Positions 43,105-51,975 of a DNA stretch of 64,000 bases are shown here, piece after piece. Location: NCBI GenBank assembly GCA_030586155.1, contig CP130741.1, forward strand, positions 490,680 through 554,679. Direction: 5' to 3'. Numbering within the stretch: the first letter of the stretch is position 1; each line of letters opens with the position of its first letter. Both the position numbers and the translations under genes were made by a program. Source of the DNA: Eubacteriaceae bacterium ES3 (lineage in GTDB: Bacteria > Bacillota > Clostridia > Eubacteriales > Eubacteriaceae). The notes under the pieces are model-generated. The model saw only the letters and a program-made list of their open reading frames with translations, had not been told where the DNA came from and ran no database searches.

Positions 43105-44358
43105 TTACTGGTCAATCCCTGAGAATGCAGCATAGGCCTGTTCGCTATGTTCACCAATATCCAGTCCAATATCTTCAGATTCAGTGCTGACGCGAATTTC
43201 CATAACCTTTTTCAAGACAAACATAATTACCGCTGTTATAATCGTAGCATAAGCAATGGTAATCACAATAGCCAGAATTTGAGCGATGAAAAGTTTGGTG
43301 TCACCAAAGAATAAACCGTTCCACTGGGCAACCGGATTAATGCTGGTTTGAGCAAATAAACCTGTTGCAATACCACCCCAGATCCCACCGATACCGTGAC
43401 AGCCAAAAGCATCCAGAGCATCATCATAGCCAAAATGTAGTTTGACCTTTGTCATAAAGAAAAAGCAGATTGGGCTGACCAGAGCGCCGATAATAGGAGC
43501 GGACCAGAAGGGAACAAATCCGGCTCCGGGTGTGATGGCAACCAGTCCAATTATTGCTCCGGTAACAGCTCCCATCAGAGTTGTTTTTTTGTAGAGAAGG
43601 CCTTCAATTGCCATCCAGGACATCATGGCTGCCGCCGATGAAAGCATGGAGTTAACAATAGCCTGAACTGCCAGACCATCAGCGGCCAGTGCTGAGCCGC
43701 CATTAAAAGCGAACCAGCCAACCCATAAAATAGCTCCGCCAATTAAAAAGAGGGGGATATTATGTGGGTGGTAGGAACGAATACCGTAGCCTTTTCGGGA
43801 ACCTAAAAATAGGCAGGCCACCAGTCCGGAAACACCGGAAGAGATATGAATGACATTTCCACCGGCAAAATCGACAGCACCGAGATTTAAAATCAGGCCA
43901 CCTTCACCCCAGACCATGTGAGCCAAGGGGAAATAAACCAGCGTCAGCCAGACCGCAACAAAGATAAACATGGCTTTAAAACGCATTCGACCAGACAAAG
44001 CACCAACTAGAATAGCTGGTGTAATGATGCAGAACATCAGCTGGAAAATTGCAAACAGAGCGCCAGGGATACCTTCGGCATAGTCACCGGCTTCAGTTGC
44101 ACTGATCCCATTAAAGAAAGCATGGCTAAAATCACCTATAAAACCGAGCCCCCCAGCATCGGGAGCAAAAGCCACAGAAAAGCCGAATAAAAACCAGAGA
44201 ATGGTAGCTACGCCACAGCAAAAGACTACCGACATTAACGTATTTATGACATTTTTTCGTCTGACCATACCGCCATAGAAAAGGGCAAGACCAGGTGTCA
44301 TAAAGAATACAAGCATGGCACAGATCATCATAAATGCCATATCACCAGAATTGAGCAT
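43105..44358 (-). CDS. amtB: Ammonium transporter (Amt family)
   Basis: A 417-residue channel with eleven expected membrane helices. ATG 44358 is chosen because AGGAGGTAAC precedes it; the frame to 44439 is not supported. Key features are MTPGLALFYGGMVRRKN at the start, the paired histidine regions (HISSGVSGLVACLFLG and CHGIGGIWGGIATGLF), and FNGGSALAADGLA. It conducts NH4+/NH3 into the cell and is blocked by the GlnK made from the next gene. No leader signal sequence is evident. Controlled by nitrogen supply most likely; a possible attenuator is noted in its leader. Confidence 0.95.
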   Translation of the reverse strand: MLNSGDMAFMMICAMLVFFMTPGLALFYGGMVRRKNVINTLMSVVFCCGVATILWFLFGFSVAFAPDAGGLGFIGDFSHAFFNGISATEAGDYAEGIPGALFAIFQLMFCIITPAILVGALSGRMRFKAMFIFVAVWLTLVYFPLAHMVWGEGGLILNLGAVDFAGGNVIHISSGVSGLVACLFLGSRKGYGIRSYHPHNIPLFLIGGAILWVGWFAFNGGSALAADGLAVQAIVNSMLSSAAAMMSWMAIEGLLYKKTTLMGAVTGAIIGLVAITPGAGFVPFWSAPIIGALVSPICFFFMTKVKLHFGYDDALDAFGCHGIGGIWGGIATGLFAQTSINPVAQWNGLFFGDTKLFIAQILAIVITIAYATIITAVIMFVLKKVMEIRVSTESEDIGLDIGEHSEQAYAAFSGIDQ

Positions 44359-44877
44359 TGTTACCTCCTGAAATACCGTAATGATATATTTCAGATCACT
44401 GTAATTGTGATTAAGTATCAACCTTTTTGAAACTGACAATATTCAGCCGCTACTCCTAACCCCATTGTTAAGTTGGTTTTAATTTTACCCGCTTAAAAAA
44501 GACGATAACAGAAACGGCTATGATCATCGACTGTAGCTAAAACGAACAGTACAAGATTATAGCAGTGAGTGTTATCGCCTTTGATAAAGTATTTATATAA
44601 CGGAACCACGTTTGTGGATTAAAAACCCTTCGCTAAATGTGCAAGGTTGATAGTTTATTACCAAGAAACAATTATAACAGCATTAATGAAAGTCGTCAAT
44701 AAGAATAGATAAAAATTTGTCAGTAGCAAGCAAAAAATTAGTTTGAAGGAAAGGACACTTATTAACTGCTGGGAGAGTAAATGATTTAGAAGTGAATTCT
44801 TGCTTTTATGAAAATAATTGGTAAAATGGTATCGTCGTTAGAAAATTAGGATAAGTTTACAAAAAAGGAGAGTTATC
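44359..44877. other. Intergenic region with a possible amt leader attenuator
   Basis: About 519 bp between divergent genes. On the minus strand a TATAAT (44556-44561) could start the amt transcript, giving a leader of about 190 nt. Soon after comes GATGAT...ATCGTC followed by six T residues (44495-44528), a weak terminator-like hairpin with one G-U pair. No gene is seen. The ribosome binding site AAAAGGAG of the flavin reductase lies at the right edge. Confidence 0.4.
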
Positions 44878-45387
44878 ATGAGTGAATTTAAAAGTATCAG
44901 TCCTGATGAATTTGATTTTAGCCCATTTCGCCTGATCGGCAAGGAATGGATGTTAATTAGCGCTGAGAGCGAAGGGAAAGTAAACAGTATGACCGCTTCC
45001 TGGGGTGGTCTGGGGGTAATGTGGGGTAAAAATGTAGCTTATGTGGTGATTCGAAAAAGTCGCTTTACCAAACAACTGGTAGATGCTTCGGATTCCTTTT
45101 CATTGACATTTTTTGACCATGAAAAATACCAGAAGATGCTTGGTTATATGGGAAGCGTCTCTGGTCGTGATGAGAATAAAATTGAGAAAACCGGATTAAC
45201 AGTGCTTTATAAAAATGGGATTCCCTATTTTGAGGAAGCTAAAACAGTGTTTCTTTGTAAAAAACTCTGCCGTCAGTATCTTGCGCCAGAAAGTTTTATT
45301 GATGAAAGTGTTGACAAACAGTGGTATGGTGATTCAGATTATCACGATCTGTATATCGTTGAAGTGCAGGAAATCCTGCAGACATAA
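44878..45387 (+). CDS. Flavin reductase-like domain protein
   Basis: A 169-residue FMN-binding protein of the flavin reductase-like (split beta-barrel) family. Recognisable parts are the VNSMTASWGGLGVMWGK loop (about 39-55), which binds the flavin phosphate, and VVIRKSRFTKQLVDAS with SLTFFD. It probably reduces free or bound flavin with NAD(P)H, or acts as a flavoredoxin. AAAGGAGAG precedes the ATG by 6-7 nt. It is followed by a nitroreductase after 56 bp on the same strand; a shared transcript and flavin chemistry are likely. Confidence 0.9.
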   Translation: MSEFKSISPDEFDFSPFRLIGKEWMLISAESEGKVNSMTASWGGLGVMWGKNVAYVVIRKSRFTKQLVDASDSFSLTFFDHEKYQKMLGYMGSVSGRDENKIEKTGLTVLYKNGIPYFEEAKTVFLCKKLCRQYLAPESFIDESVDKQWYGDSDYHDLYIVEVQEILQT

Positions 45388-45443
45388 TATGACGGAAATA
45401 ACTGAAAAGAACAGGCTGGAAATCTGATTAATTGGAGGAAAAT

Positions 45444-45935
45444 ATGAACGCTATTTTTAATCGAACAAGTGTCAGAAAGTATTTGAGTAAAGAAGTGGAA
45501 GCGGAAAAAATAGACTTGCTGCTAAAAGCTGCCATGGCTGCCCCTTCGGCAGCGAACCAGCAGCCCTGGGAATTCTTTGTGGTAAAGAATAGAGAAACTC
45601 TAAAAGCCTTAGCTGAAGCCAGCCCTTATGGTGGTTGTATTGCCGGCGCTCCTCTGGCGATTGTGCCGGTTTATCGAAAGGAGCTCAGGATGCCTGAGTT
45701 TGCCGATATCGATATGAGTGCGGCAACCCAGAATATATTACTGGAAGCTGTAGAACTAGGCTTAGGGGCAGTATGGATTGGTGTCGCGCCACTGACAGAC
45801 CGAATGGAGAGTGTGGCTAAAATTTTATCTGTTCCAGATAATTTAGTGCCTTATGCCGTAATTCCTCTTGGTTATCCTGAAGCTGAAGCTAAACGGCAGG
45901 ATAGGTTTGATGCTGCCCGAGTGCACTTTGAGTAA
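45444..45935 (+). CDS. Nitroreductase-family flavoprotein
   Basis: A 163-residue FMN oxidoreductase. It begins with NAIFNRTSVRKYL, the FMN-phosphate motif, followed by AAMAAPSAANQQPWEFFVV and the LEAVELGLGAVWIGV helix. ATG 45444 follows TTGGAGG 8 nt upstream; a TTG at 45432 in the same frame overlaps this site and is not the start. It lies downstream of the flavin reductase gene and is ended by a strong terminator. It is more typical of the family than the nitroreductase at 14369. Substrate unknown. Confidence 0.92.
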   Translation: MNAIFNRTSVRKYLSKEVEAEKIDLLLKAAMAAPSAANQQPWEFFVVKNRETLKALAEASPYGGCIAGAPLAIVPVYRKELRMPEFADIDMSAATQNILLEAVELGLGAVWIGVAPLTDRMESVAKILSVPDNLVPYAVIPLGYPEAEAKRQDRFDAARVHFE

Positions 45936-45996
45936 ATAAGCATATCTGGATTCAGCTGTTGTAACGCTAGTGTGAAAATTTTAATTCTATAAAACG

Positions 45997-46044
45997 ATCT
46001 CGGTTCAGCGTATCAAAATGCTCGTTGAGCCGGGATTATTTTTA
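45997..46044 (+). terminator. Terminator of the flavin reductase/nitroreductase unit
   Basis: ATCTCGGTTCAGCG (45997-46010) pairs with CGTTGAGCCGGGAT (46023-46036) with three G-U pairs, followed by TTATTTTTATT. Confidence 0.85.
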
Positions 46045-46164
46045 TTGAATGACAGAGACAGCTACAATCAGCAAAGCAGTTTATTTTTTATACGACGGAT
46101 GATTTATCATTGCATGGAAAGGGGAAAAACGGGTATTTACATAGAAAAAAGGGGGGATGAAAAT

Positions 46165-47079
46165 ATGATTGAAGTCAATAATGCTACATTAACCTATCAG
46201 TCAGGTAAAGGGGTCTTTGATTTGGACTTTAAGATTGCCCAAGGAGAAGTGATGGGCTATCTTGGCCCTAACGGCGCCGGCAAAACAACGACTATCCGGC
46301 AGCTGACTGGTTTTATGAAACCTGATCAGGGGACATGTACTGTTAATGGGCTGGATTGCTTTTACAATGCCCCGGACATCAACCGGATTATGGGCTATAT
46401 TCCTGGAGAAATCGCTTTTCTGGAAGGAATGAAAGGGGAAGAGTATCTTAAATATATCAGCGATGTGAGGGGACTCAACAATAATCGCCTGCAGAAAAGG
46501 CTAATTGAGATGCTGGAGTTTTCACCTAAAGGGAGTATTCGCAAGTTTTCCAAAGGGATGAAACAGAAGCTGGGAATTGTTGCGGCCTTTATGCATGATC
46601 CTGATATTTTGATTCTTGATGAACCCACCAGTGGGCTTGATCCACTGATGCAGAATCGTTTTGTCGACTTAATTTTGGAGGAAAAGAAACGGGGAAAAAC
46701 CATTCTTTTGTCCAGCCATATGTTTGAAGAGGTGGAAAGAACCTGTGATGAAGTAATTATTATTAAAGATGGACGGATTGTGGCGAAATCGGATATAAAG
46801 AACTTAAAAAGCGCACAGAGAAAAGTGTATCGTCTGAAAGTAAAGGATCCTTCTGCTGCGGTTCAAGGGCTGTTAGCGCAAGGATTTGAAACCAGACAGA
46901 TCGAACACTTTATCGATGTAACAATTTCGGGTGACCAGATTGGGGCTTTTGTGAAAGTGCTGCCTGTTTTGGAGGTAACTGACCTGGATGTCAAATCACT
47001 CAGTCTGGAAGAAATCTTTCTGCATTTCTATCAAAAGGAGGAAGATCATGAAAAAACCATTGAGTCTGACGCTGTTTAA
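46165..47079 (+). CDS. ABC transporter ATP-binding protein (drug/antibiotic efflux type)
   Basis: A 304-residue ATPase. ATG 46165 is chosen: AAAGGGGGG lies 9-10 nt upstream, while the frame open to 46018 crosses a terminator. Motifs: Walker A GPNGAGKTT (about 36-44), signature FSKGMKQK (the S-K-G-M variant common in this group), Walker B ILILDEPTSGLD, switch H in LSSHMFEE. The last 80 residues are the accessory domain of BcrA/CcmA-type efflux ATPases. It overlaps the permease gene by 32 nt. The pair likely exports a peptide, antibiotic or lipid. Confidence 0.93.
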   Translation: MIEVNNATLTYQSGKGVFDLDFKIAQGEVMGYLGPNGAGKTTTIRQLTGFMKPDQGTCTVNGLDCFYNAPDINRIMGYIPGEIAFLEGMKGEEYLKYISDVRGLNNNRLQKRLIEMLEFSPKGSIRKFSKGMKQKLGIVAAFMHDPDILILDEPTSGLDPLMQNRFVDLILEEKKRGKTILLSSHMFEEVERTCDEVIIIKDGRIVAKSDIKNLKSAQRKVYRLKVKDPSAAVQGLLAQGFETRQIEHFIDVTISGDQIGAFVKVLPVLEVTDLDVKSLSLEEIFLHFYQKEEDHEKTIESDAV

Positions 47080-47857
47080 ATTGACACTCAAAAAAAACTG
47101 GAAGCTGTTTGTGATTTTTTTCGGTGTCCTGACCATGTATTCTTCAGTCATGATTTCCATGTATGATCCTGAAAATATGCAGGCGATTACTGCAATGACG
47201 GAGATGTTCCCGCCAAAACTGATGGAGGCGATGAACTTTTCATCAGGTTTTACTGATCTTACCGGTTATCTGGCCAGCTGGCTTTATGGACTTTTAATGA
47301 TCGGTTTTCCACTGGTTTACAGTATTATTTTGGGCAATGGCCTGGTAGCCCGGGAAATGGATTCGGGCTCAATCGTTTGTCTATTAATGACTCCTGATTC
47401 ACGGGTGACTATTATTTTGACAAAAGCATTTTACGCCGTTTTATCAATGATTGTTCTAATGGCTAGTCTCTGCATCTTAAATATGGCTATCAGCCAGGCC
47501 TTTTTTCCGGATTATTTTGATTCTGATGCTTTTATTCAGTTGAACGTAACTGTGGGTCTGGCTAATATATTAGCTTTATCCATATCATTTTTCTTTTCAA
47601 GTATCTTCAATACAACGAAAAACTCGCTAGCCTTTGGGGCTGGAATCCCGGTCATGTTTATTCTTTTTAATATGCTGGGCGGGGCTTCAGACCAGGCAGA
47701 GATTTTAAAAAAGATTTCAATTTATGGTTGGTATGACCCACTTGAGATTGTTGGTGGAGCTGCTACTGCTCAGATTAATCTAATTTATATCGGATTGATT
47801 GTTCTTTTATTAACCGCGTCTGTACTGATTTTTAAGAATAAACAGATGCCTGTTTGA
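47048..47857 (+). CDS. ABC-2 type efflux permease
   Basis: A 269-residue permease with six expected helices (first at about 18-38). An internal Met-rich external loop follows the first helix (SMYDPENMQAITAMTEMFPP). The helix pair around residues 120-160 (STIVCLLMTPDS-like cytoplasmic turn) is typical of ABC-2 permeases. ATG 47048 has AAAGGAGGAAG 4-5 nt before it, inside the ATPase gene. It forms a transporter with the preceding ATPase; substrate unknown. Confidence 0.88.
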   Translation: MKKPLSLTLFKLTLKKNWKLFVIFFGVLTMYSSVMISMYDPENMQAITAMTEMFPPKLMEAMNFSSGFTDLTGYLASWLYGLLMIGFPLVYSIILGNGLVAREMDSGSIVCLLMTPDSRVTIILTKAFYAVLSMIVLMASLCILNMAISQAFFPDYFDSDAFIQLNVTVGLANILALSISFFFSSIFNTTKNSLAFGAGIPVMFILFNMLGGASDQAEILKKISIYGWYDPLEIVGGAATAQINLIYIGLIVLLLTASVLIFKNKQMPV

Positions 47858-47911
47858 AAATTATTTGATAAAATTATGATGAATTCATAAAAGAGCGAGA
47901 TAGAATCCTAA

Positions 47912-47950
47912 AAGAAAAACTGCAATGTCAAAAACATCGCAGTTTTTCTT
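47912..47950. terminator. Bidirectional terminator between ABC efflux genes and aspA
   Basis: AAGAAAAACTGC (47912-47923) pairs with GCAGTTTTTCTT (47939-47950); inner ATGT/ACAT continues the stem. The right arm overlaps the aspA stop codon. Confidence 0.88.
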
Positions 47951-49271
47951 ATTGTTTTTCACGATCCAGGGCAGCTTTTACCTGTGCTGGATCATCATTG
48001 TTTTCTGCAATAATTTGACTGACCCGATCATAGCCAAGCGTTTGCGTATAGCCTGTGGCAAAAGCATAGGAGCTGTTCAGCCACATTAAACACCGGTCGC
48101 GATCGGCCTCAACCAGATCAATGCATTTTGTGCGAAAGATTGTAACGGCCTTTGTCAGCAGTGACAAACTCTGCAGCAGAGAATCTGCGATCAGCGGTAA
48201 AAAGGCGTTTAATTCAAATTCGCCGTGGGCTGCCGCCAGGGTAATGGCTGTATCATTAGCGATGGCTTTCATGGCCACCTGCATGACCATTTCAGGGATA
48301 ACAGGATTGACTTTGCCGGGCATGATGGTGCTACCGGTCTGCAGGGCTGCAAGCTTGATCTCACCAATGCCGCCGCAAGGGCCTGCATTCATCAGTCGCA
48401 GATCGTTGGCGATTTTCATCAGATTGACAGCCAGGGCTTTTAAAAGTCCTGAAACCTCTACAAAAACATCGTTATTCTGGGTGATATCCATGGGATATTC
48501 GGCAGCGGCTAAGCCGATACCGGTTAATTCACGCAGTTCTTCAATCACTCCAAAGCGATATTTGCGTTCGGCGTTATTGGAGAGGCCTACCGCAGTACCA
48601 CCAAGATTAACCTGTCGCAGACGTTCTTCTACTTTGTAGAGGCGCCAGCGGTCACGGGCAATAGCCTGGGCATAAGCCCCAAACTCGGAGCCCAGAGAGA
48701 TCGGTACGGCATCCATCATCTCTGTCCGCCCCAGTTTCTTAATATCATCAAAGGCGTTTTCTTTTTTTTGCAGGGATTCCTGCAGCTTGGCGCAAGCTTC
48801 ACTCAAATCACGAAGCTTTTCGATGGCGGCTATACGCAATGCTGTAGGATAGACATCGTTAGTGGACTGGCCGCGGTTGACATCATCAAGCGGATGGATT
48901 ATTTCGTAAGCGCCGCAGGGCTTGCCAAGGTTTTCAAGGGCCAGATTGGCCAACACCTCATTGACATTCATATTGGTTGATGTACCCGCGCCGCCCTGGA
49001 GGGCATCAGTCAGGAAGGAATCAGCTGCCTGACCGGATAGAACCTGGTTACATGCTGTCTCAATAGCCCGATAGATTTCGGATTTTGGGGAATCCAGTTT
49101 TGCAAAAACCCGTGCCGCCGCCTTTTTGACTTTGACCATGGCGAAAATCAGATGAACGTCGGTCTTCTGATAGTCGAGAGGAAAATTTTCCTGGGCACGC
49201 AGGCTCTGCAGGCCATAAAGGACATCATCCGGTAATTGCCTTTGACCCAGCTTGTCTTTCTCGGTGCGCAT
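47949..49271 (-). CDS. aspA: Aspartate ammonia-lyase-like enzyme at the end of the hyd operon
   Basis: A 440-residue member of the aspartase/fumarase family. The start MRTEKDKLGQRQLPDDVLYG is aspartase-like. The three conserved regions are present: GAGTSTNMNVNEV, HPLDDVNRGQSTNDVYPTA and the signature GSTIMPGKVNPVIPE. The length is about 25 residues less than usual aspartases (about 468), mainly at the C-terminus. Its ATG overlaps the hydF stop by one base (TAATG), so it belongs to the hydrogenase-maturation operon. It would release ammonia and fumarate from aspartate. Why it is in this operon is not evident; supply of nitrogen for maturation is only a guess. Fumarase activity is less likely. 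Confidence 0.85.
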   Translation of the reverse strand: MRTEKDKLGQRQLPDDVLYGLQSLRAQENFPLDYQKTDVHLIFAMVKVKKAAARVFAKLDSPKSEIYRAIETACNQVLSGQAADSFLTDALQGGAGTSTNMNVNEVLANLALENLGKPCGAYEIIHPLDDVNRGQSTNDVYPTALRIAAIEKLRDLSEACAKLQESLQKKENAFDDIKKLGRTEMMDAVPISLGSEFGAYAQAIARDRWRLYKVEERLRQVNLGGTAVGLSNNAERKYRFGVIEELRELTGIGLAAAEYPMDITQNNDVFVEVSGLLKALAVNLMKIANDLRLMNAGPCGGIGEIKLAALQTGSTIMPGKVNPVIPEMVMQVAMKAIANDTAITLAAAHGEFELNAFLPLIADSLLQSLSLLTKAVTIFRTKCIDLVEADRDRCLMWLNSSYAFATGYTQTLGYDRVSQIIAENNDDPAQVKAALDREKQ

Positions 49272-50479
49272 TATTCTTCCTCCATCTCCGCCAGAATATG
49301 GGGAAAGGCTTCCAGGCTGCGTTTTAAAATTCCCTGCATATAGGCGATCACGGTTCCGTAGTTGGTGATTGGGACTTTCTGGTCAAGCGCGCACTTGGTT
49401 CGATAGCGGACTTCTCGTTCGTTTAACATGCAGCCGCCACAATGAACAACAAGCTTGTATTCGGTCAAATCATCGGGGTATTCAGAGCCTGATTTGAAAA
49501 CAAATTGCAGGTCTTTGCCGGTGTAGTTTTTGATCCAGCGCGGCAGTTTGACTGTTCCTATATCATCGCACTGACGATGATGAGTGCAGCCCTCGGCAAT
49601 CAGGATTTTATCACCATCTGAAAGCTTATCAAGGGCCGCAGCTCCTTTTACCGCTGCAGCCAGGAGGCCTTTATAGCGGGCAAAGAGGATAGAAAAGGAG
49701 GTTAATAAAATATCTTTAGGGGTATCAGCTGAGACTTTGGCAAAAACCTGGCTGTCGGTAATGACCATTTTAGGCTTTTTACCCAGATCTTCAAGGGTCT
49801 GCTTTAGTTCAAACTCCTTGACCATAATTGCTGTTGCATCAGCCTCAAGAATATCTCGGATGGTTTGTTGCTGGGGCAGTATCAGGCGGCCTTTAGGGGC
49901 TGCTTTGTCGATTGGGGTGACCAGGACGACAAAGTCTGACGGGGCAAGCAGGTCAGCCACGATTCTAAGCTTTGGTTCTTCGGTGACGGCCAAAGTAGCG
50001 ATTCGTTCCTTCAGTGTGTCGATATTGGTTCTTTCAGTCGCACTGACTGAGAGTTCTCTGGCATTCTCTATTTTGGATTTGGTCATTAAGTCAGATTTAT
50101 TATAAACGACCTGGAAGGCAATTTCTTTTTCCTCAAACAGACGAATCAGTTCGGAATCTTCATTGGTCAGCCCGCGTACCGAATCTACGACCAGGACGGC
50201 CACATCGGTTTTATTGAGAACCTGACGTGTTTTTTTTACACGCAGTTCACCCAGCGCGCCAGTGTCATCAATACCTGGAGTGTCAATGATCATGACTGGT
50301 CCCAGGGGTAAAAGTTCCATGGCTTTATGGACGGGATCGGTTGTTGTGCCTTTGACATCGGATACAACGGCCAGATCTTGTCCGGTTATAGCATTGACCA
50401 CACTTGATTTACCGGCGTTTCTTTTGCCGAAAAAGGCAATATGCACTCTATCTGCTGAGGGGGTATCATTCAGTCCCAT
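49271..50479 (-). CDS. hydF: [FeFe]-hydrogenase maturation GTPase HydF
   Basis: A 402-residue scaffold protein on which the two-iron subcluster is finished before transfer to the hydrogenase. G-domain: P-loop GKRNAGKSS (18-26), DTPGIDD (G3) and NKSD (G4). The C-terminal cluster-binding domain has C-x-H-x... as CTHHRQCDDIG and HCGGC, which bind a [4Fe-4S] cluster. The ribosome binding site AAAGGAAAGAG lies about 6 nt before the ATG. It is transcribed between hydG and aspA, 26 bp after hydG. All expected parts are present. Confidence 0.97.
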   Translation of the reverse strand: MGLNDTPSADRVHIAFFGKRNAGKSSVVNAITGQDLAVVSDVKGTTTDPVHKAMELLPLGPVMIIDTPGIDDTGALGELRVKKTRQVLNKTDVAVLVVDSVRGLTNEDSELIRLFEEKEIAFQVVYNKSDLMTKSKIENARELSVSATERTNIDTLKERIATLAVTEEPKLRIVADLLAPSDFVVLVTPIDKAAPKGRLILPQQQTIRDILEADATAIMVKEFELKQTLEDLGKKPKMVITDSQVFAKVSADTPKDILLTSFSILFARYKGLLAAAVKGAAALDKLSDGDKILIAEGCTHHRQCDDIGTVKLPRWIKNYTGKDLQFVFKSGSEYPDDLTEYKLVVHCGGCMLNEREVRYRTKCALDQKVPITNYGTVIAYMQGILKRSLEAFPHILAEMEEE

Positions 50480-50505
50480 TGTACTTTACTCTCTTTCCTT
50501 TTGTT

Positions 50506-51924
50506 TTAGAAACGGAAATCTCGGTTACCGCTTTCGATATTGGCAAGGTTATCCACCGCGATCTGTCGTACTTTATCTTTGGGAATATTCGCAATTTCAG
50601 CCTCGATTAATCTTTCCCCGATTGTTTTAGTATCTGGCGCTGCGTAGTCTTCCAGATATTCCTTTAAGGTCATCAGGGCATTGGGATGACAGCAATTTTG
50701 AATCTGTCCACTTTTGCAAAGACTCATAAAACGATCACCGGTTCGGCCCTCACGATAACAGGCCGTACAGAAGCTCGGCAGATAATCATTCTCCATCAGC
50801 CATTTGACAACTTCGTTGAGCGTTCTTTTATCACTGACATCAAACTGTTCAGAGCTTTCTTCTTCCGGTTCCGGTTCGCAATAGCCACCTACGCTGGTTC
50901 TAGAACCTCCGCTAATCTGAGAGACCCCATAATGAATGACCTTTTCCCGACATTCCTTGCTTTCTCTGGTGGAAATGATCATCCCGGTGTAAGGGACTGC
51001 AACCCGAATACAGGCAACAATCTTGGCAAAAACTTCATCATCAATACCGTTATCAAAGACATTGGGATCAATGTCATCGGCTCGTCTGATGCGGGGCACA
51101 CTGATGGTATGCGGACCGACCCCAAAGGCAGCTTCCAGATGTTCGGCGTGCATCAGAAGGCCGGCAAATTCGTATCGGTAGAGTTCCAGTCCAAACAGAA
51201 CCCCTAAACCCACATCATCAATGCCACCCTCCATGGCCCGGTCCATGGCTTCGGTATGGTAGGCATAATCGTGCTTGGGTCCGGTGGGATGGAGTCTTTC
51301 ATAACTTTCCTTGTGATAGGTTTCCTGAAAGAGAATATAGGTGCCGATGCCGGCATCTTTAAGCTTTCGGTAGTCCTCTATTGTTGTTGCGGCAATGTTT
51401 ACATTGACACGGCGGATGGCACCGTTCTTATGTTTGATGCTGTAAATTGTATCGATACATTCCAGAATATATTCGATGGGATTATTGACCGGATCTTCAC
51501 CGGCTTCCAGAGCCAGACGTTTATGTCCCATATCCTGCAGCGCCATGACTTCCTTTTTAATTTCTTCCTGGGTCAGTTTTTTTCGGGCGATGTGTATATT
51601 TTTGGCATGATAGGGGCAGTAAACACAGCCGTTGATACAATAGTTTGACAAATAGAGGGGTGCAAAGAGCACAATTCGATTACCGTAGAAATCCTTTTTT
51701 ATCTGTTCAGCCAGAGCATATATTTCCTGATTTTTGTCTTCCAGCGTACAGTCGAGCAAGATGGCTGCTTCGCGGTGGTTTAGACCTTTTCGAAGTCTGG
51801 CCTTATTAAGAATCTCGTCGATCAGGGCGGCGTTATTTTTGTTGGCTTCAGCATATTCCAGGGTTTCGAGAATTTCGTTGTGGTTAATAAATTCTTCAGA
51901 TTTTAATGATTTAGAGTTATACAT
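50506..51924 (-). CDS. hydG: [FeFe]-hydrogenase maturation radical SAM enzyme HydG
   Basis: A 472-residue radical SAM tyrosine lyase that makes CO and cyanide ligands from tyrosine. The SAM cluster motif is C96-x3-C100-x2-C103 (CINGCVYC). The C-terminal second cluster motif is C-x2-C-x~22-C: FCTACYREGRTGDRF continuing to QNCC. Strands such as LALEAGEDP and SGGSRTSVGGY are typical. An AAAGGAC-type site lies before the ATG. It sits between hydE and hydF; length and motifs are normal for the family. Confidence 0.97.
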   Translation of the reverse strand: MYNSKSLKSEEFINHNEILETLEYAEANKNNAALIDEILNKARLRKGLNHREAAILLDCTLEDKNQEIYALAEQIKKDFYGNRIVLFAPLYLSNYCINGCVYCPYHAKNIHIARKKLTQEEIKKEVMALQDMGHKRLALEAGEDPVNNPIEYILECIDTIYSIKHKNGAIRRVNVNIAATTIEDYRKLKDAGIGTYILFQETYHKESYERLHPTGPKHDYAYHTEAMDRAMEGGIDDVGLGVLFGLELYRYEFAGLLMHAEHLEAAFGVGPHTISVPRIRRADDIDPNVFDNGIDDEVFAKIVACIRVAVPYTGMIISTRESKECREKVIHYGVSQISGGSRTSVGGYCEPEPEEESSEQFDVSDKRTLNEVVKWLMENDYLPSFCTACYREGRTGDRFMSLCKSGQIQNCCHPNALMTLKEYLEDYAAPDTKTIGERLIEAEIANIPKDKVRQIAVDNLANIESGNRDFRF

Positions 51925-51975
51925 GTTATTAGTCCTTTCTTTTGGGTCAGAATAATCTTTCCCGTCAGTTAAATT

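Noticed and set aside
46018-46164. N-terminal extension of the efflux ATPase
   Set aside because: It begins inside the terminator of the preceding unit and adds residues not found in the family; a strong ribosome binding site precedes ATG 46165.
48121-48639. 172-codon plus-strand frame inside aspA
   Set aside because: Shadow of the aspartase gene, whose conserved motifs are clear on the other strand; no ribosome binding site and an atypical Arg/Ser/Pro-rich composition.
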